Shown here piece by piece: positions 37,557-46,589 of a DNA stretch of 64,000 nucleotides. The stretch's first letter is position 1; every line of letters begins with the position of its first letter. The DNA comes from Marinihelvus sp942491555. GTDB lineage: Bacteria > Pseudomonadota > Gammaproteobacteria > Xanthomonadales > SZUA-36. The notes beneath the pieces were generated by a model. That model saw nothing but the letters and a program-made list of their open reading frames with translations. It was not told the origin of the DNA and searched no databases. The position numbers and the translations under genes were made by a program. The stretch lies in the NCBI GenBank assembly GCA_942491555.1, contig CALOBN010000005.1, forward strand, positions 558,001-622,000. Reading direction: 5' to 3'.

Positions 37557-39968
37557 ATGGCCAAAAACCTGCTTATCGTTGAGTCGCCTGCCAAGGCGAC
37601 AACCATCAATCGCTATCTGGGCGAAGATTTCATTGTGCTCGCATCGTATGGACACATCCGGGATCTTCCATCCAAAGACGGTGCCGTCGATACAGAAAAT
37701 AACTTTGCCATGAATTACGAGCTGTCCGATGACAGTAAAAAGCATGTCACGCGCATCCTTAAGGAGGCGAAGGCAGCTGAAAATGTATATCTCGCGACTG
37801 ACCTTGATCGCGAGGGAGAGGCCATTTCCTGGCACCTGTATGAAATTCTGCGTGAGAAAGGCCTGACCGAAGGGCGCAACTTCCACCGTGTAGAGTTTTC
37901 CGAGATTACCAAAAAGGCGATTCAGGAAGCCGTCGACAACCCCCGTGATTTATCCATGGACCTGGTCAATGCCCAACAGGCACGCCGGGCGCTGGATCAC
38001 CTCGTGGGTTTCAGCCTGTCACCCCTGCTGTGGCGAAAGATCAAGACAGGATTGAGTGCCGGCCGCGTGCAAAGCCCCGCCTTGCGACTGGTGGTAACCC
38101 GCGAGCGTGAGCGTGAGGCCTTCGACCCGCAGGAATACTGGTCCATCGAGGCCGATCTGAAGAAAGGTGAGTTTGCCTTTCTCGGCCGGCTCGCGAAACT
38201 CGATGACAAAACCTTCGACAAATTCGATATCGACAACGGCGACCGTGCCGGTGCGCTGCGCCGGCAATTGCTGGACCATGCCCAGGGCAAGCTCACGGTA
38301 AACCGCGTCAAGAAAAGCGAACGCAAACGCAATCCCTCCGCACCGTTTATCACGTCGACTCTGCAGATGGATGCATCGCGCAAACTGGGCTTCTCGGCAC
38401 AGCGAACCATGCGCGCGGCGCAGGGGCTGTACGAGGGTGTGGCCATTGATGGCGAGACCCAGGGCCTGATTACCTACATGCGTACCGATTCTGTGACCTT
38501 GTCCAACGATGCCCTTGCGGACCTGCGCGGCCAGATCAAGCGCCAGTTCGGTGATGAGTATTTGCCGGAGGGCCCGCGCCAGTTCAAGAGCAAATCCAAA
38601 AATGCCCAGGAGGCGCATGAGGCCATCCGGCCTACTTCGGCAGCCCTCACGCCCGACCGGGCGCGAAAATACCTTCGGGAGGACCAGGCGCGGCTTTATG
38701 AGCTGATCTGGCGCCGTTCCCTGGCCAGCCAGATGATGCCCGCCCGTCTCGAACAGGTGTCGGTGGAGTTTGATTGCGGTGCCGGCGCTGTGTTCCGGTC
38801 AACCGGCTCGGTGATCACATTCCCCGGCTTTCTCGCCGCGTACGAGGAAAGCAAGACCCAGGATGGCAAGGGCGATGAGAAAGAAGAGCGCCTGCCACCG
38901 CTGACCGAAGGCGACGTGGTCGACTTGCTGGATGTGCGCGCCGATCAACACTTTACCCAGCCGCCGCCGCGCTATTCGGAAGCGACCCTGGTGAAGGCAC
39001 TGGAAGACTATGGTATCGGCCGTCCGTCTACCTACGCCAGCATCATCCAGACGCTGAAGAACCGCCACTATGTGGATGTGGATGCCCGCCGGCTCAGCCC
39101 GACGGATACCGGCCGCGTGGTGGAGCGCTTCCTGGAAACCCACTTTGAAGACTATGTGGACTACGATTTTACCGCGAAGCTGGAAGACAGCCTGGACGAA
39201 GTATCGCGCGGGGAACGTGAGTGGATTCCGCTGCTCGAGGAGTTCTGGAAGCCCTTTAACGAGCGTGTAACCGAAAAGTTCGAGACGGTAGATCGCGACG
39301 ATGCCCGCCAGGCCCGTGTGCTGGGTACCGATCCAAAGTCCGGGCGTCCGGTCTCGGTGCGACTCGGTCGTTACGGGCCGCACGTGATGATCGGCACCCG
39401 CGATGACGAGGAGAAACCGGTCTTTGCCGGTCTGCGTCCGGGTCAAAGCCTGGAGACCATCGAGCTGGACGAGGCGATGGAGCTGTTCAAGCTGCCGCGC
39501 GACCTCGGTGAGACCGAGGAGGGCGACACGATTGCCGCGGGTATCGGCCGTTTCGGCCCCTACATTCGCTACGGCAGCAAGTTTGTTTCCCTCAAGGAAA
39601 TCGATCCGCATGACGTGACCCTGGATCAGGCCCTGGAAGTGATCGCCGCCAAGAAGCAGGCGGACCTGGACAAGATCCTGGTGCAGTTCGAGGGCACGGA
39701 CATCCAGATTCTGAAGGGCCGCTGGGGACCCTTCATCACCGATGGTGACAAGAATGTGCGGATCCCCAAGGACCGCGAGCCGGGCAGCTATTCGCAGGAA
39801 GAGTGCGAAAAATTGCTTGCCGCTGCGCCGGAGAAAAAGAAGCGCGGCGGTAAAAAGGCCGCCAAGAAGAAGGCGACGCGCAAGAAGGCAGCCCGCAAGA
39901 AGACCGGCCGTAAAAAGGCCACGCGTAAGAAAGCAGCGCGTAAAAAGGCCAGTGTCGCGAAAGCTTGA
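37557..39968 (+). CDS. topA: DNA topoisomerase I with Lys/Arg-rich tail instead of zinc fingers
   Basis: An 803-aa type IA topoisomerase that relaxes negative supercoils. The Toprim domain has LLIVESPAKATTINRYLG and TDLDREGEAISWHL; the catalytic Tyr307 is in LITYMRTDSVTL. Three C-terminal Topo_C repeats follow (VRLGRYGPHVMIG, AAGIGRFGPYIRYGSKF, LKGRWGPFITDGDKNVRI). There are no Cys4 zinc fingers as in E. coli. The last about 45 residues are a histone H1-like repeat of KKA/RKKA units (39835-39968), which probably adds non-specific DNA affinity (inference). Confidence 0.96.
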   Translation: MAKNLLIVESPAKATTINRYLGEDFIVLASYGHIRDLPSKDGAVDTENNFAMNYELSDDSKKHVTRILKEAKAAENVYLATDLDREGEAISWHLYEILREKGLTEGRNFHRVEFSEITKKAIQEAVDNPRDLSMDLVNAQQARRALDHLVGFSLSPLLWRKIKTGLSAGRVQSPALRLVVTREREREAFDPQEYWSIEADLKKGEFAFLGRLAKLDDKTFDKFDIDNGDRAGALRRQLLDHAQGKLTVNRVKKSERKRNPSAPFITSTLQMDASRKLGFSAQRTMRAAQGLYEGVAIDGETQGLITYMRTDSVTLSNDALADLRGQIKRQFGDEYLPEGPRQFKSKSKNAQEAHEAIRPTSAALTPDRARKYLREDQARLYELIWRRSLASQMMPARLEQVSVEFDCGAGAVFRSTGSVITFPGFLAAYEESKTQDGKGDEKEERLPPLTEGDVVDLLDVRADQHFTQPPPRYSEATLVKALEDYGIGRPSTYASIIQTLKNRHYVDVDARRLSPTDTGRVVERFLETHFEDYVDYDFTAKLEDSLDEVSRGEREWIPLLEEFWKPFNERVTEKFETVDRDDARQARVLGTDPKSGRPVSVRLGRYGPHVMIGTRDDEEKPVFAGLRPGQSLETIELDEAMELFKLPRDLGETEEGDTIAAGIGRFGPYIRYGSKFVSLKEIDPHDVTLDQALEVIAAKKQADLDKILVQFEGTDIQILKGRWGPFITDGDKNVRIPKDREPGSYSQEECEKLLAAAPEKKKRGGKKAAKKKATRKKAARKKTGRKKATRKKAARKKASVAKA

Positions 39969-40105
39969 AGCGCCGGATTTAGAAAACCAGCTATAAAAAC
40001 ATGGTCTGCTTTGCGGCCTCATGGCGAAGTACACATCGACAACCCGGGCAGAACAAAGCGCTGGCGCATGGTCAGCCGTGCCCATGAAGGAGCTTAGAGG
40101 GCATC

Positions 40106-41020
40106 ATGAGCGAGGCAATCGAAACGGTTAAGTCCTTTCTTCTGGATCTGCAGGATCGCATTTGTGCGGGCCTGGAAGTGGCAGATGGCGAGGCGAAATT
40201 TACCGAAGACAGCTGGGATCGTGAAGGTGGCGGTGGCGGTCGCACCCGCGTATTGACCGGCGGCAAGGTGATTGAACAGGGTGGCGTGAATTTTTCCCAT
40301 GTGTTCGGCGATAATCTGCCGCCCTCAGCGACCAAGGCCCGGCCCGAGCTTGCCGGGCGCGGCTTTGAGGCACTGGGTGTCTCGCTGGTCATTCATCCCG
40401 AAAATCCGAATGTACCCACCTCACACGCGAATATTCGTTATTTCGAGGCTGCCCGCGAAGGCGAGGAAACCGTCTGGTGGTTTGGCGGGGGCTTTGACCT
40501 GACTCCGTACTACCCGGTTACCGAGGATGTGGTGCACTGGCACCAGGTCTCCCATGATGTGTGCTGGCCGTATGGCGAGGACGTGTATGACCGCTACAAG
40601 CAGTGGTGTGACGAATACTTCTTCAACAAGCACCGTAACGAATGCCGCGGTGTCGGGGGATTGTTTTTTGACGACCTGAACGAATGGGGTTTTGAGCGCT
40701 GCCTTGGCTTCTGGAAAGGAGTTGGCAATGGCTATCTTGATGCCTATCTGCCCATTGTGGAGCGGCGCAAGAACGACCCATGGACTGAAGAACAGCGTGA
40801 ATTTCAGCTCTACCGGCGCGGTCGCTATGTCGAATTTAACCTCGTCTATGACCGGGGTACGTTATTTGGCCTGCAGTCGGGCGGGCGCACCGAGTCCATT
40901 CTGATGTCTTTGCCGCCAAAGGTTGCCTTCAAATACGATTGGCACCCTGAGCCGGGCACGCCCGAGGCTGAATTGACCGACTATTACCTGGTGCCGCGCA
41001 ACTGGCGGGCGCTCGCTTGA
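40106..41020 (+). CDS. hemF: Oxygen-dependent coproporphyrinogen III oxidase
   Basis: A 304-aa cytosolic haem-pathway enzyme that decarboxylates coproporphyrinogen III to protoporphyrinogen IX using O2. Family motifs include GGGGRTRVLTGGKVIEQGGV, NPNVPTSHANIRYFE, WWFGGGFDLTPYY, CRGVGGLFFDDLNEWGFE and GRYVEFNLVYDRGTLFGLQ. Normal length. It implies at least micro-aerobic growth. Confidence 0.97.
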   Translation: MSEAIETVKSFLLDLQDRICAGLEVADGEAKFTEDSWDREGGGGGRTRVLTGGKVIEQGGVNFSHVFGDNLPPSATKARPELAGRGFEALGVSLVIHPENPNVPTSHANIRYFEAAREGEETVWWFGGGFDLTPYYPVTEDVVHWHQVSHDVCWPYGEDVYDRYKQWCDEYFFNKHRNECRGVGGLFFDDLNEWGFERCLGFWKGVGNGYLDAYLPIVERRKNDPWTEEQREFQLYRRGRYVEFNLVYDRGTLFGLQSGGRTESILMSLPPKVAFKYDWHPEPGTPEAELTDYYLVPRNWRALA

Positions 41021-41080
41021 ATACCATGGCCTGAGCGCCCGGGCCCCTTATGCGGCATTGAATATCCGCAGCGCACAAGC

Positions 41081-41254
41081 CAAATCTCAGTTTTTCGGAA
41101 AAAAACTGAAAACTTTCGCCTTCTTTACCGGTCCCATTAAACAAGGCTGTAACAGCCAGGCCTGCCTTCCCCTGGGCAGGCCGACCGGTATCGGCTCGTC
41201 CCCCAAGTGTCGATACCGTTTTTTGAGCCCCGGATTTCGTTCCGGGGCTTTTTT
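41081..41254 (+). ncRNA. Candidate small RNA with C-rich hairpin loops, convergent with polA
   Basis: The 301-base gap between hemF and polA holds consecutive hairpins on the plus strand. CAGTTTTT/AAAAACTG spans 41088-41108 and GGCTG/CAGCC 41145-41157. An 8-bp stem GGCCTGCC/GGCAGGCC (41159-41182) has loop TTCCCCTG. An 8-bp stem CGGTATCG/CGATACCG (41186-41218) has a 17-base loop containing CCCCC. An intrinsic terminator follows. C-rich loops and a position beside polA recall sX13 of Xanthomonas and, by location, Spot 42 and ErsA; homology is inference. The 5' end is not known and I found no clear promoter. Confidence 0.55.
41226..41254 (+). terminator. Intrinsic terminator of the candidate small RNA
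   Basis: AGCCCCGGA (41226-41234) and TCCGGGGCT (41241-41249) form a 9-bp stem with a 6-base loop, followed by a T-run to 41254. It could also terminate hemF transcripts. Confidence 0.88.
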
Positions 41255-41321
41255 GCATTCGGGCAATGTGCCCTGGATCAATGAGCCGCTGGTAACGGCA
41301 CAGGCGCAGCTCAAGGCCTGC

Positions 41322-44006
41322 TTAGTGGGCTGAATCCCAATCCGGTCCGTTACCTGCATCAACAACCAGCGGAACATCAAGATCTGCGGCGCCCTCCATG
41401 AGCTTACAGACACCGGCCTGAACCACTTCCAGCTTGTCTTTTGGTACTTCCAGAACGAGTTCATCGTGCACCTGCATGGTCAGGTTCGTGTCAGGATGAT
41501 GTTTATTCAGCCAGGCGTCCACCGTGATCATGGCGCGTTTGATGATGTCGGCCGCGGTGCCTTGCATGGGGGCATTAATGGCCGCTCGCTCAGCGCCCTG
41601 GCGTCGTTGCATATTGCTGGCGTTGATGTCCGGCAGATACAGACGACGGCCAAACAGGGTTTCGACAAAACCCTGCTCGCGTGCCTGTTCACGGGTGCGT
41701 TCCATAAAGTCATGCACCCCCGGATAGCGGGCAAAGTAAGTGTCCATATACGTTTGTGCTTCGCCGCGCGCAATCTCCAGTTGCCGGGCCAGGCCAAAAG
41801 CCGACATGCCATACATCAGGCCGAAGTTAATCGCCTTGGCAGCACGGCGCTGGCTGTCGCTCACCTCCTCGTAAGGGGTGTCAAAGACCTCGCCGGCGGT
41901 CGCACGGTGCACATCGACATCCTCGCGGAAGGCTTTAAGCAATCCTTCATCACCGGAAATATGCGCCATGATGCGCAGCTCGATCTGTGAGTAATCCGCG
42001 GCAAGTATCAGCATGCCATCGGGCGCGACAAAGGCCTTGCGAATCTTGCGGCCCTGCGGCGTTCGAATGGGAATGTTCTGCAGGTTCGGGTTGCTGGATG
42101 ACAGACGCCCCGTCGCTGCTACCGCCTGGTGATAGGAGGTGTGCACGCGGCCGGTGTGCGGATTGATCTCCTGCGGGAGCTTGTCCGTGTAGGTCGACTT
42201 GAGCTTGGACAGTGAGCGGTATTCCAGGATCAGTTGTGGCAGTTCATAGTCGGCAGCCAGCTCATGGAGAACATCTTCGGCGGTTGATGGCTGACCTTTC
42301 GGGGTCTTGCGCACCACCGGTAACTCGAGTTTCTCGAACAGGATCTGTTGCAGCTGCTTGGGTGATCCCAGGTTGAAGGGCTGTCCGGCCGCGGCATAGG
42401 CTTTCTTCTCGAGCTCGAGGATCTCGTGGCCCATCTCGCTGCTTTGCCGGTTCAGAATGTCGGCATCAATCAGCACGCCGCGTTGCTCCATGCGGGCCAG
42501 CACGGGTACCAGCGGCATCTCGATGTCCTCGAAGACCTGCCGCAGGGTGCCTACCTCGCACAACCGCGGCCACAGGTGCTCATGCAGTTGCAGGGTGATG
42601 TCCGCATCCTCTGCAGCGTAATGAGCGGCTTCGCTAATACCCACCTGGCTGAAGGAAATCTGCCTGGCGCCTTTGCCGGCGATGTCCTCGTAGTGCGTGG
42701 TCTGACGCCCGAGGTATTTCAGCGCGAGCGAGTCCATGTCATGACGGGTGCCGGTGGCGTTAAGCACGTAGGACTCCAGCATCGTATCGAAGGCCACCCC
42801 GCGGGCATGGATGCCGTAGCGGGACAGCACGTTCATGTCGTACTTGAAGTGTTGTCCCACCAGGCGCTTGTCTTCGCCCTCCAGGATCGGCCGCAAGGCC
42901 TCAAGCACCTGCTCACGATCCAGTTGTGGTTCCACGCCAGGGTAGTCATGGGCGACCGGTAAATAGGCGGCGCAGCCTGCCTCTACGGCAAAGCTCAGGC
43001 CCACAATCTCGGCCTGCATCGGATCCAGGGAAGTCGTTTCGGTGTCAAAGGCGATCAGTTCAGCGCCCTCCAGGCGCTTCAGCCAGCGGTCAAACCCGGC
43101 CTGGTCCAGAATCAGCTCATAGTCAGCTTCCGGCGCATCCCCGCCCTCATCAACATCCAGTTCCTGAAGCCAGCTGTTGAACTCGTAACGTTGCAGGAAG
43201 GCAAGCAGTTCGCGCTCATCCTGCTCCGCCCGAGTCAACGAGGCGGGCTCGATATCCAGTTCCAGGTCTTCGCGAATCGTGGCCAGGTCTCGTGACAAAG
43301 GCAAAATATCCAGGGCCTCGCGCAGGTTTTCACCGATTTTGCCACCCACCTCATCGGCATGTTCCATGACCCCGTCGAGGGTGTGGTAGCTTGCCAGCCA
43401 CTTGGCGGCGGTCTTCGGGCCACATTTGTCCACGCCCGGAATGTTGTCCGACTTGTCACCGGTCAGGGCAAGGAAGTCGATGATCTGATCCGGGCGCACA
43501 CCAAATTTTTCCTGCACCCCTTGGATGTCCATGGTCGTGTCAGACATCGTGTTGACGAGCGTAATATGCTCCGTTACGAGCTGGGCCAGATCCTTGTCGC
43601 CCGTTGAAATGACACAGTTCAGCCCCGCCGCCTCGGCCTGCCGGGCCAGTGTCCCGATGACATCATCCGCTTCCACACCCTCTATCTGCACCAGCGGCAA
43701 GCCGAGCAGGCGCACAAGCTCGAAGATGTTCTCCACCTGGCTGCGCAGCTCAGCCGGCATGGGCGGCCGGTTGGCCTTGTAGTCGGCGTACATTTCATGT
43801 CTGAAGGTTGGCCCCTTGGCATCAAAAACCACGGCGATACTCTTGCCTTCCGCTTCCCTGATGAGGCGACGCAACATATTGGCCACCCCCAGCAGGGCGC
43901 CGGTTGGCTCACCCCTCGAATTGGTCAGATTGGGCAAGGCGTGAAATGCCCGGTAGAGGTATGAGGATCCATCAACCAGGTAGAGCGTTTGCGGGTTGCT
44001 TGTCAT
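41322..44006 (-). CDS. polA: DNA polymerase I
   Basis: An 894-aa repair and Okazaki-processing polymerase. The 5'-3' exonuclease domain is at about 1-290 (LYLVDGSSYLYRAFHALP, GVEADDVIGTLA, TGDKSDNIPGV). The 3'-5' exonuclease domain retains the DEDD start (AFDTETTSLDP). The polymerase domain has LILAADYSQIELRIMAHISG, KAINFGLMYGMSAFGLA and QVHDELVLEVP. ATG 44006 (MTSNPQTLYLVDGS) is the right start; the frame is open upstream but overlaps the divergent DUF2782 gene. No strong Shine-Dalgarno. Confidence 0.98.
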   Translation of the reverse strand: MTSNPQTLYLVDGSSYLYRAFHALPNLTNSRGEPTGALLGVANMLRRLIREAEGKSIAVVFDAKGPTFRHEMYADYKANRPPMPAELRSQVENIFELVRLLGLPLVQIEGVEADDVIGTLARQAEAAGLNCVISTGDKDLAQLVTEHITLVNTMSDTTMDIQGVQEKFGVRPDQIIDFLALTGDKSDNIPGVDKCGPKTAAKWLASYHTLDGVMEHADEVGGKIGENLREALDILPLSRDLATIREDLELDIEPASLTRAEQDERELLAFLQRYEFNSWLQELDVDEGGDAPEADYELILDQAGFDRWLKRLEGAELIAFDTETTSLDPMQAEIVGLSFAVEAGCAAYLPVAHDYPGVEPQLDREQVLEALRPILEGEDKRLVGQHFKYDMNVLSRYGIHARGVAFDTMLESYVLNATGTRHDMDSLALKYLGRQTTHYEDIAGKGARQISFSQVGISEAAHYAAEDADITLQLHEHLWPRLCEVGTLRQVFEDIEMPLVPVLARMEQRGVLIDADILNRQSSEMGHEILELEKKAYAAAGQPFNLGSPKQLQQILFEKLELPVVRKTPKGQPSTAEDVLHELAADYELPQLILEYRSLSKLKSTYTDKLPQEINPHTGRVHTSYHQAVAATGRLSSSNPNLQNIPIRTPQGRKIRKAFVAPDGMLILAADYSQIELRIMAHISGDEGLLKAFREDVDVHRATAGEVFDTPYEEVSDSQRRAAKAINFGLMYGMSAFGLARQLEIARGEAQTYMDTYFARYPGVHDFMERTREQAREQGFVETLFGRRLYLPDINASNMQRRQGAERAAINAPMQGTAADIIKRAMITVDAWLNKHHPDTNLTMQVHDELVLEVPKDKLEVVQAGVCKLMEGAADLDVPLVVDAGNGPDWDSAH

Positions 44007-44126
44007 GAAAAGTTCAAGATGTGGCCAGGGCGGGTCTGCTATGCTGAGAATACTCAAGGTTGACCTTTGGTAACAGGCCGCGATGCCATCAAGTCTGGCT
44101 GGGAGCGGCACGTTAAGGGGAGTGGA

Positions 44127-44573
44127 ATGATGCGTAAGACACTGATCACAATGGTAATGATTTGCTGCGCGGGCGGGGTTTTCTGCATCGGCAGCGCCAG
44201 TGCACAGGAAGAAGATCCTGCTGCGCCGCCGCCGCTGCCGCCCATCGATGCGCAACCACGCACCTCGGTTGTACAGCCGGGTGACATCATCGAAGTCGAG
44301 GTGCCGGAAGACGCTGACGTTCCGGTGCCGCCCAAGGTCGTTGATGAGAGTGAGTTGCTTGAGCCGACCGTGGAAATCAGTCGCGATGATGATGACAACA
44401 TCATCGAGGAATATCGCTTCGAGGGCCGGATTTACATGGTCAAAGTGACGCCAAAACACGGCGTTCCTTACTATTACATGGACGATGATGGTGATGGCAC
44501 GCTGGAGCTGAGCGACGCCGACAGCGTGCGTAACCCGATCAAGCCGGCGATGTGGAAAATAAAAGAGTGGTAA
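44127..44573 (+). CDS. Secreted DUF2782-domain protein
   Basis: A 148-aa protein with a signal peptide (MMRKTLITMVMICCAGGVFCIGSASA), a proline-rich stretch and an acidic DUF2782 domain (YRFEGRIYMVKVTPKHGVPYYYMDDDGDG). DUF2782 genes lie beside polA in many gammaproteobacteria; function unknown. ATG 44127 has AAGGGG about 6 bases upstream. It overlaps the start of the next gene by about 22 bases. Confidence 0.87.
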   Translation: MMRKTLITMVMICCAGGVFCIGSASAQEEDPAAPPPLPPIDAQPRTSVVQPGDIIEVEVPEDADVPVPPKVVDESELLEPTVEISRDDDDNIIEEYRFEGRIYMVKVTPKHGVPYYYMDDDGDGTLELSDADSVRNPIKPAMWKIKEW

Positions 44574-45097
44574 ACCACGCGCCCGCCTGGCGTACGCTGA
44601 TGGAGGGCTTCACCCGCGGCGCAGGCAAAGCTGCGGCCTGGCTGGTGCTGTTCATGGTCCTCCTGACCTTTCTGGTTGTGTCACTGCGTTACGGGCTCAA
44701 CGAGGGCTGGGTATGGATGCAGGAGTCTGTCACCTACATGCATGCGACGGTGTTTATGTTGGCCGCGGCGTGGACCTGGCAGGTTGACGGCCATGTCCGG
44801 GTGGATATTTTCTACCGCAAACGTACCCCCAGGGGTAAAGCGTTGATTGATCTGGCGGGGATTGTGCTGTTCGTGATTCCTGTCGGTATCTACCTGGTTT
44901 CGGTCAGCTGGGACTATGTTGCAGCATCGTGGCGCATGCTCGAGGACTCATCACAGGCGGGTGGCCTGCCGTTTGTCTATCTGCTCAAATCGCTGATTGT
45001 GGCCTTGCCCGTTCTGCTTCTGATGCAGGCGGTCTGCAGCCTGTCGGAAAACATTGAGGTTCTTCGCGGCGCCAGGCCGGACCAGCCGCCCGCATGA
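44552..45097 (+). CDS. TRAP transporter small permease (DctQ-like), orphan
   Basis: A 181-aa four-helix membrane protein of the DctQ family (AAWLVLFMVLLTFLVVSLRYG, WMQESVTYMHATVFMLAAAWTW, HVRVDIFYRKRTPRGKALIDL). In TRAP transporters it pairs with a large DctM permease and a periplasmic binding protein, but neither is encoded in this window. The start is uncertain: GTG 44552, GTG 44567 and ATG 44600 are all in frame. Its stop overlaps the trmH ATG (ATGA at 45094). Confidence 0.82.
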   Translation: MENKRVVNHAPAWRTLMEGFTRGAGKAAAWLVLFMVLLTFLVVSLRYGLNEGWVWMQESVTYMHATVFMLAAAWTWQVDGHVRVDIFYRKRTPRGKALIDLAGIVLFVIPVGIYLVSVSWDYVAASWRMLEDSSQAGGLPFVYLLKSLIVALPVLLLMQAVCSLSENIEVLRGARPDQPPA

Positions 45098-45756
45098 CGC
45101 CACAGCGGCGCGAACGTCTCGATGGCGTTCTGGACCGGCGCCAGCCGGACCTCACCGTGCTGGCCGAAAATCTCTACAAGCCGCGTAACCTGTCGGCGGT
45201 GGTGCGCACCTGCGACGCTGTCGGTATTCCGGAAATTCATATCGTTCCCGGTAAGACTAATGTTCGTAAACACTGGCACACGTCCCAGGGCGCGGAAAAA
45301 TGGGTGGAATTGTGCACTCACAAGAGTACCCAGGCGGCCTGCCGGCAACTGCATGCCCGTGGGTTTACGATTCTTGGCGCGCACCTTTCCGACCAGGCAG
45401 TGGATTACCGCGAGATTGATTACACGCGCCCGATCGCATTGCTGATCGGTACCGAGGCGTTTGGCGTCAGTGATGAAGCATTGGGCCTGGTGGATCAGGA
45501 AATCATGATTCCCATGATGGGCATGAGCCAGTCTCTGAATGTTTCCGTGGCGACCGCCGTGGTACTTTTCGAGGCCGTGGCGCAACGCCGCGCAGCGGGC
45601 CTGTATGACAGCAGTCGTATGGATCGGCCCACCCATGCACGGTTACGGTTTGAATGGTTACACCCCATCGTTGCGCGCTATTGCCGCGAACGGGGTCTGG
45701 GTTATCCTGACCTGGATGAGATGGGAGAATTGTTAAGTGACCCGCGGGAGTTCTGA
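45094..45756 (+). CDS. trmH: tRNA (guanosine(18)-2'-O)-methyltransferase
   Basis: A 220-aa SPOUT-fold enzyme that 2'-O-methylates G18 in the tRNA D-loop. Knot motifs are NLSAVVRTCDAVGIPEIHIV, IALLIGTEAFGVSDEAL and IPMMGMSQSLNVSVATAVVLFEA. Length fits TrmH rather than RlmB. Translationally coupled to the DctQ-like gene by ATGA. Confidence 0.93.
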   Translation: MTPQRRERLDGVLDRRQPDLTVLAENLYKPRNLSAVVRTCDAVGIPEIHIVPGKTNVRKHWHTSQGAEKWVELCTHKSTQAACRQLHARGFTILGAHLSDQAVDYREIDYTRPIALLIGTEAFGVSDEALGLVDQEIMIPMMGMSQSLNVSVATAVVLFEAVAQRRAAGLYDSSRMDRPTHARLRFEWLHPIVARYCRERGLGYPDLDEMGELLSDPREF

Positions 45757-45773
45757 GCGGCTCTGAACAGGCC

Positions 45774-46589
45774 TCAAACCCCGGACCGGGCCAGGGTGTC
45801 CAGAACGGGTGCAATATCCGGTCGATAACCCGTCCATAAGTTAAAGCTCTCTGCAGCTTGTCCGACCAGCATACCCAACCCTGAGCTGTGGGGAATGCCA
45901 TGTTTCCGGCTCCATTGCTCAAGCCCCGTTGCTGCCGCCCCGTAGTTCATATCGTAAAAGAAACCTCCCCTTGCCAGCATCGCCTCATGCACGGGCGGCA
46001 TTTCGCCGCAGTGACCCATTGAGGTGGCGTTAATCACCAGGTCAAAAGGCCCGGCAGCGCTCAAAGAGCGCATGTCCTGGCCTGTCGTGTTGCCAAGATG
46101 CTGATGCCGCCGCGCCATTTCCAGCGCACGCGTGCCGGTCCGGTTAAAGAGTTTGACCGAGGCCGGCCCGGCTGCCAGCAGGCTGGCCAGAACGCTGGCG
46201 GCAGCCCCGCCCGCACCCAGCAGGGCTATCCTTTGACCGGCAACTGCGACATCCTGGCGGGCGAGGTCCATAAGTAGTCCGGGACCATCTGTGCTGTCGG
46301 CCCGCCATTGGCCATCAGCCAGGGTGAGGGTATTGGCGGCCCCGGCGAGCATCACTTGCTCGCTGCAATGGGCGGCCAGCGCCCGGGCCTCATTTTTCAG
46401 CGGTACGGTAATGTTGCAGGCGCTGCCGCCTGATTCCTGAAAGCACTCCAAAGCCTCGCCCAGCATGCCGGGACCGGTATCAATCGCCTGGTAATCAATC
46501 TGCAGCCCGGCTTGCCCGGCAAACAGCTGGTGTATGCGCGGGGAAAGCGAGTAGCGCACCGGTTGCCCGAACAGGGCGAGGTGGATCAC
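45774..46589 (-). CDS. aroE: Shikimate dehydrogenase (NADP+)
   Basis: A 271-aa enzyme reducing 3-dehydroshikimate to shikimate in aromatic amino acid synthesis. It contains SLSPRIHQLFAGQ (substrate site), NITVPLKNEA with the catalytic Lys, the nucleotide-binding LLGAGGAAASVL and INATSMGHCG. The GTG start at 46589 overlaps the hemB stop (GTGA), so the two form an operon. Confidence 0.95.
   Translation of the reverse strand: MIHLALFGQPVRYSLSPRIHQLFAGQAGLQIDYQAIDTGPGMLGEALECFQESGGSACNITVPLKNEARALAAHCSEQVMLAGAANTLTLADGQWRADSTDGPGLLMDLARQDVAVAGQRIALLGAGGAAASVLASLLAAGPASVKLFNRTGTRALEMARRHQHLGNTTGQDMRSLSAAGPFDLVINATSMGHCGEMPPVHEAMLARGGFFYDMNYGAAATGLEQWSRKHGIPHSSGLGMLVGQAAESFNLWTGYRPDIAPVLDTLARSGV

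Noticed and set aside
38799..40085. 428-codon open frame on the minus strand
   Set aside because: Antisense to topA over most of its length; no recognisable domain.
44007..44459. 151-residue N-terminal extension of PolA
   Set aside because: The extension has no polymerase similarity and is antisense to the DUF2782 gene; MTSNPQTLYLVDGSS at 44006 is the normal PolA start.
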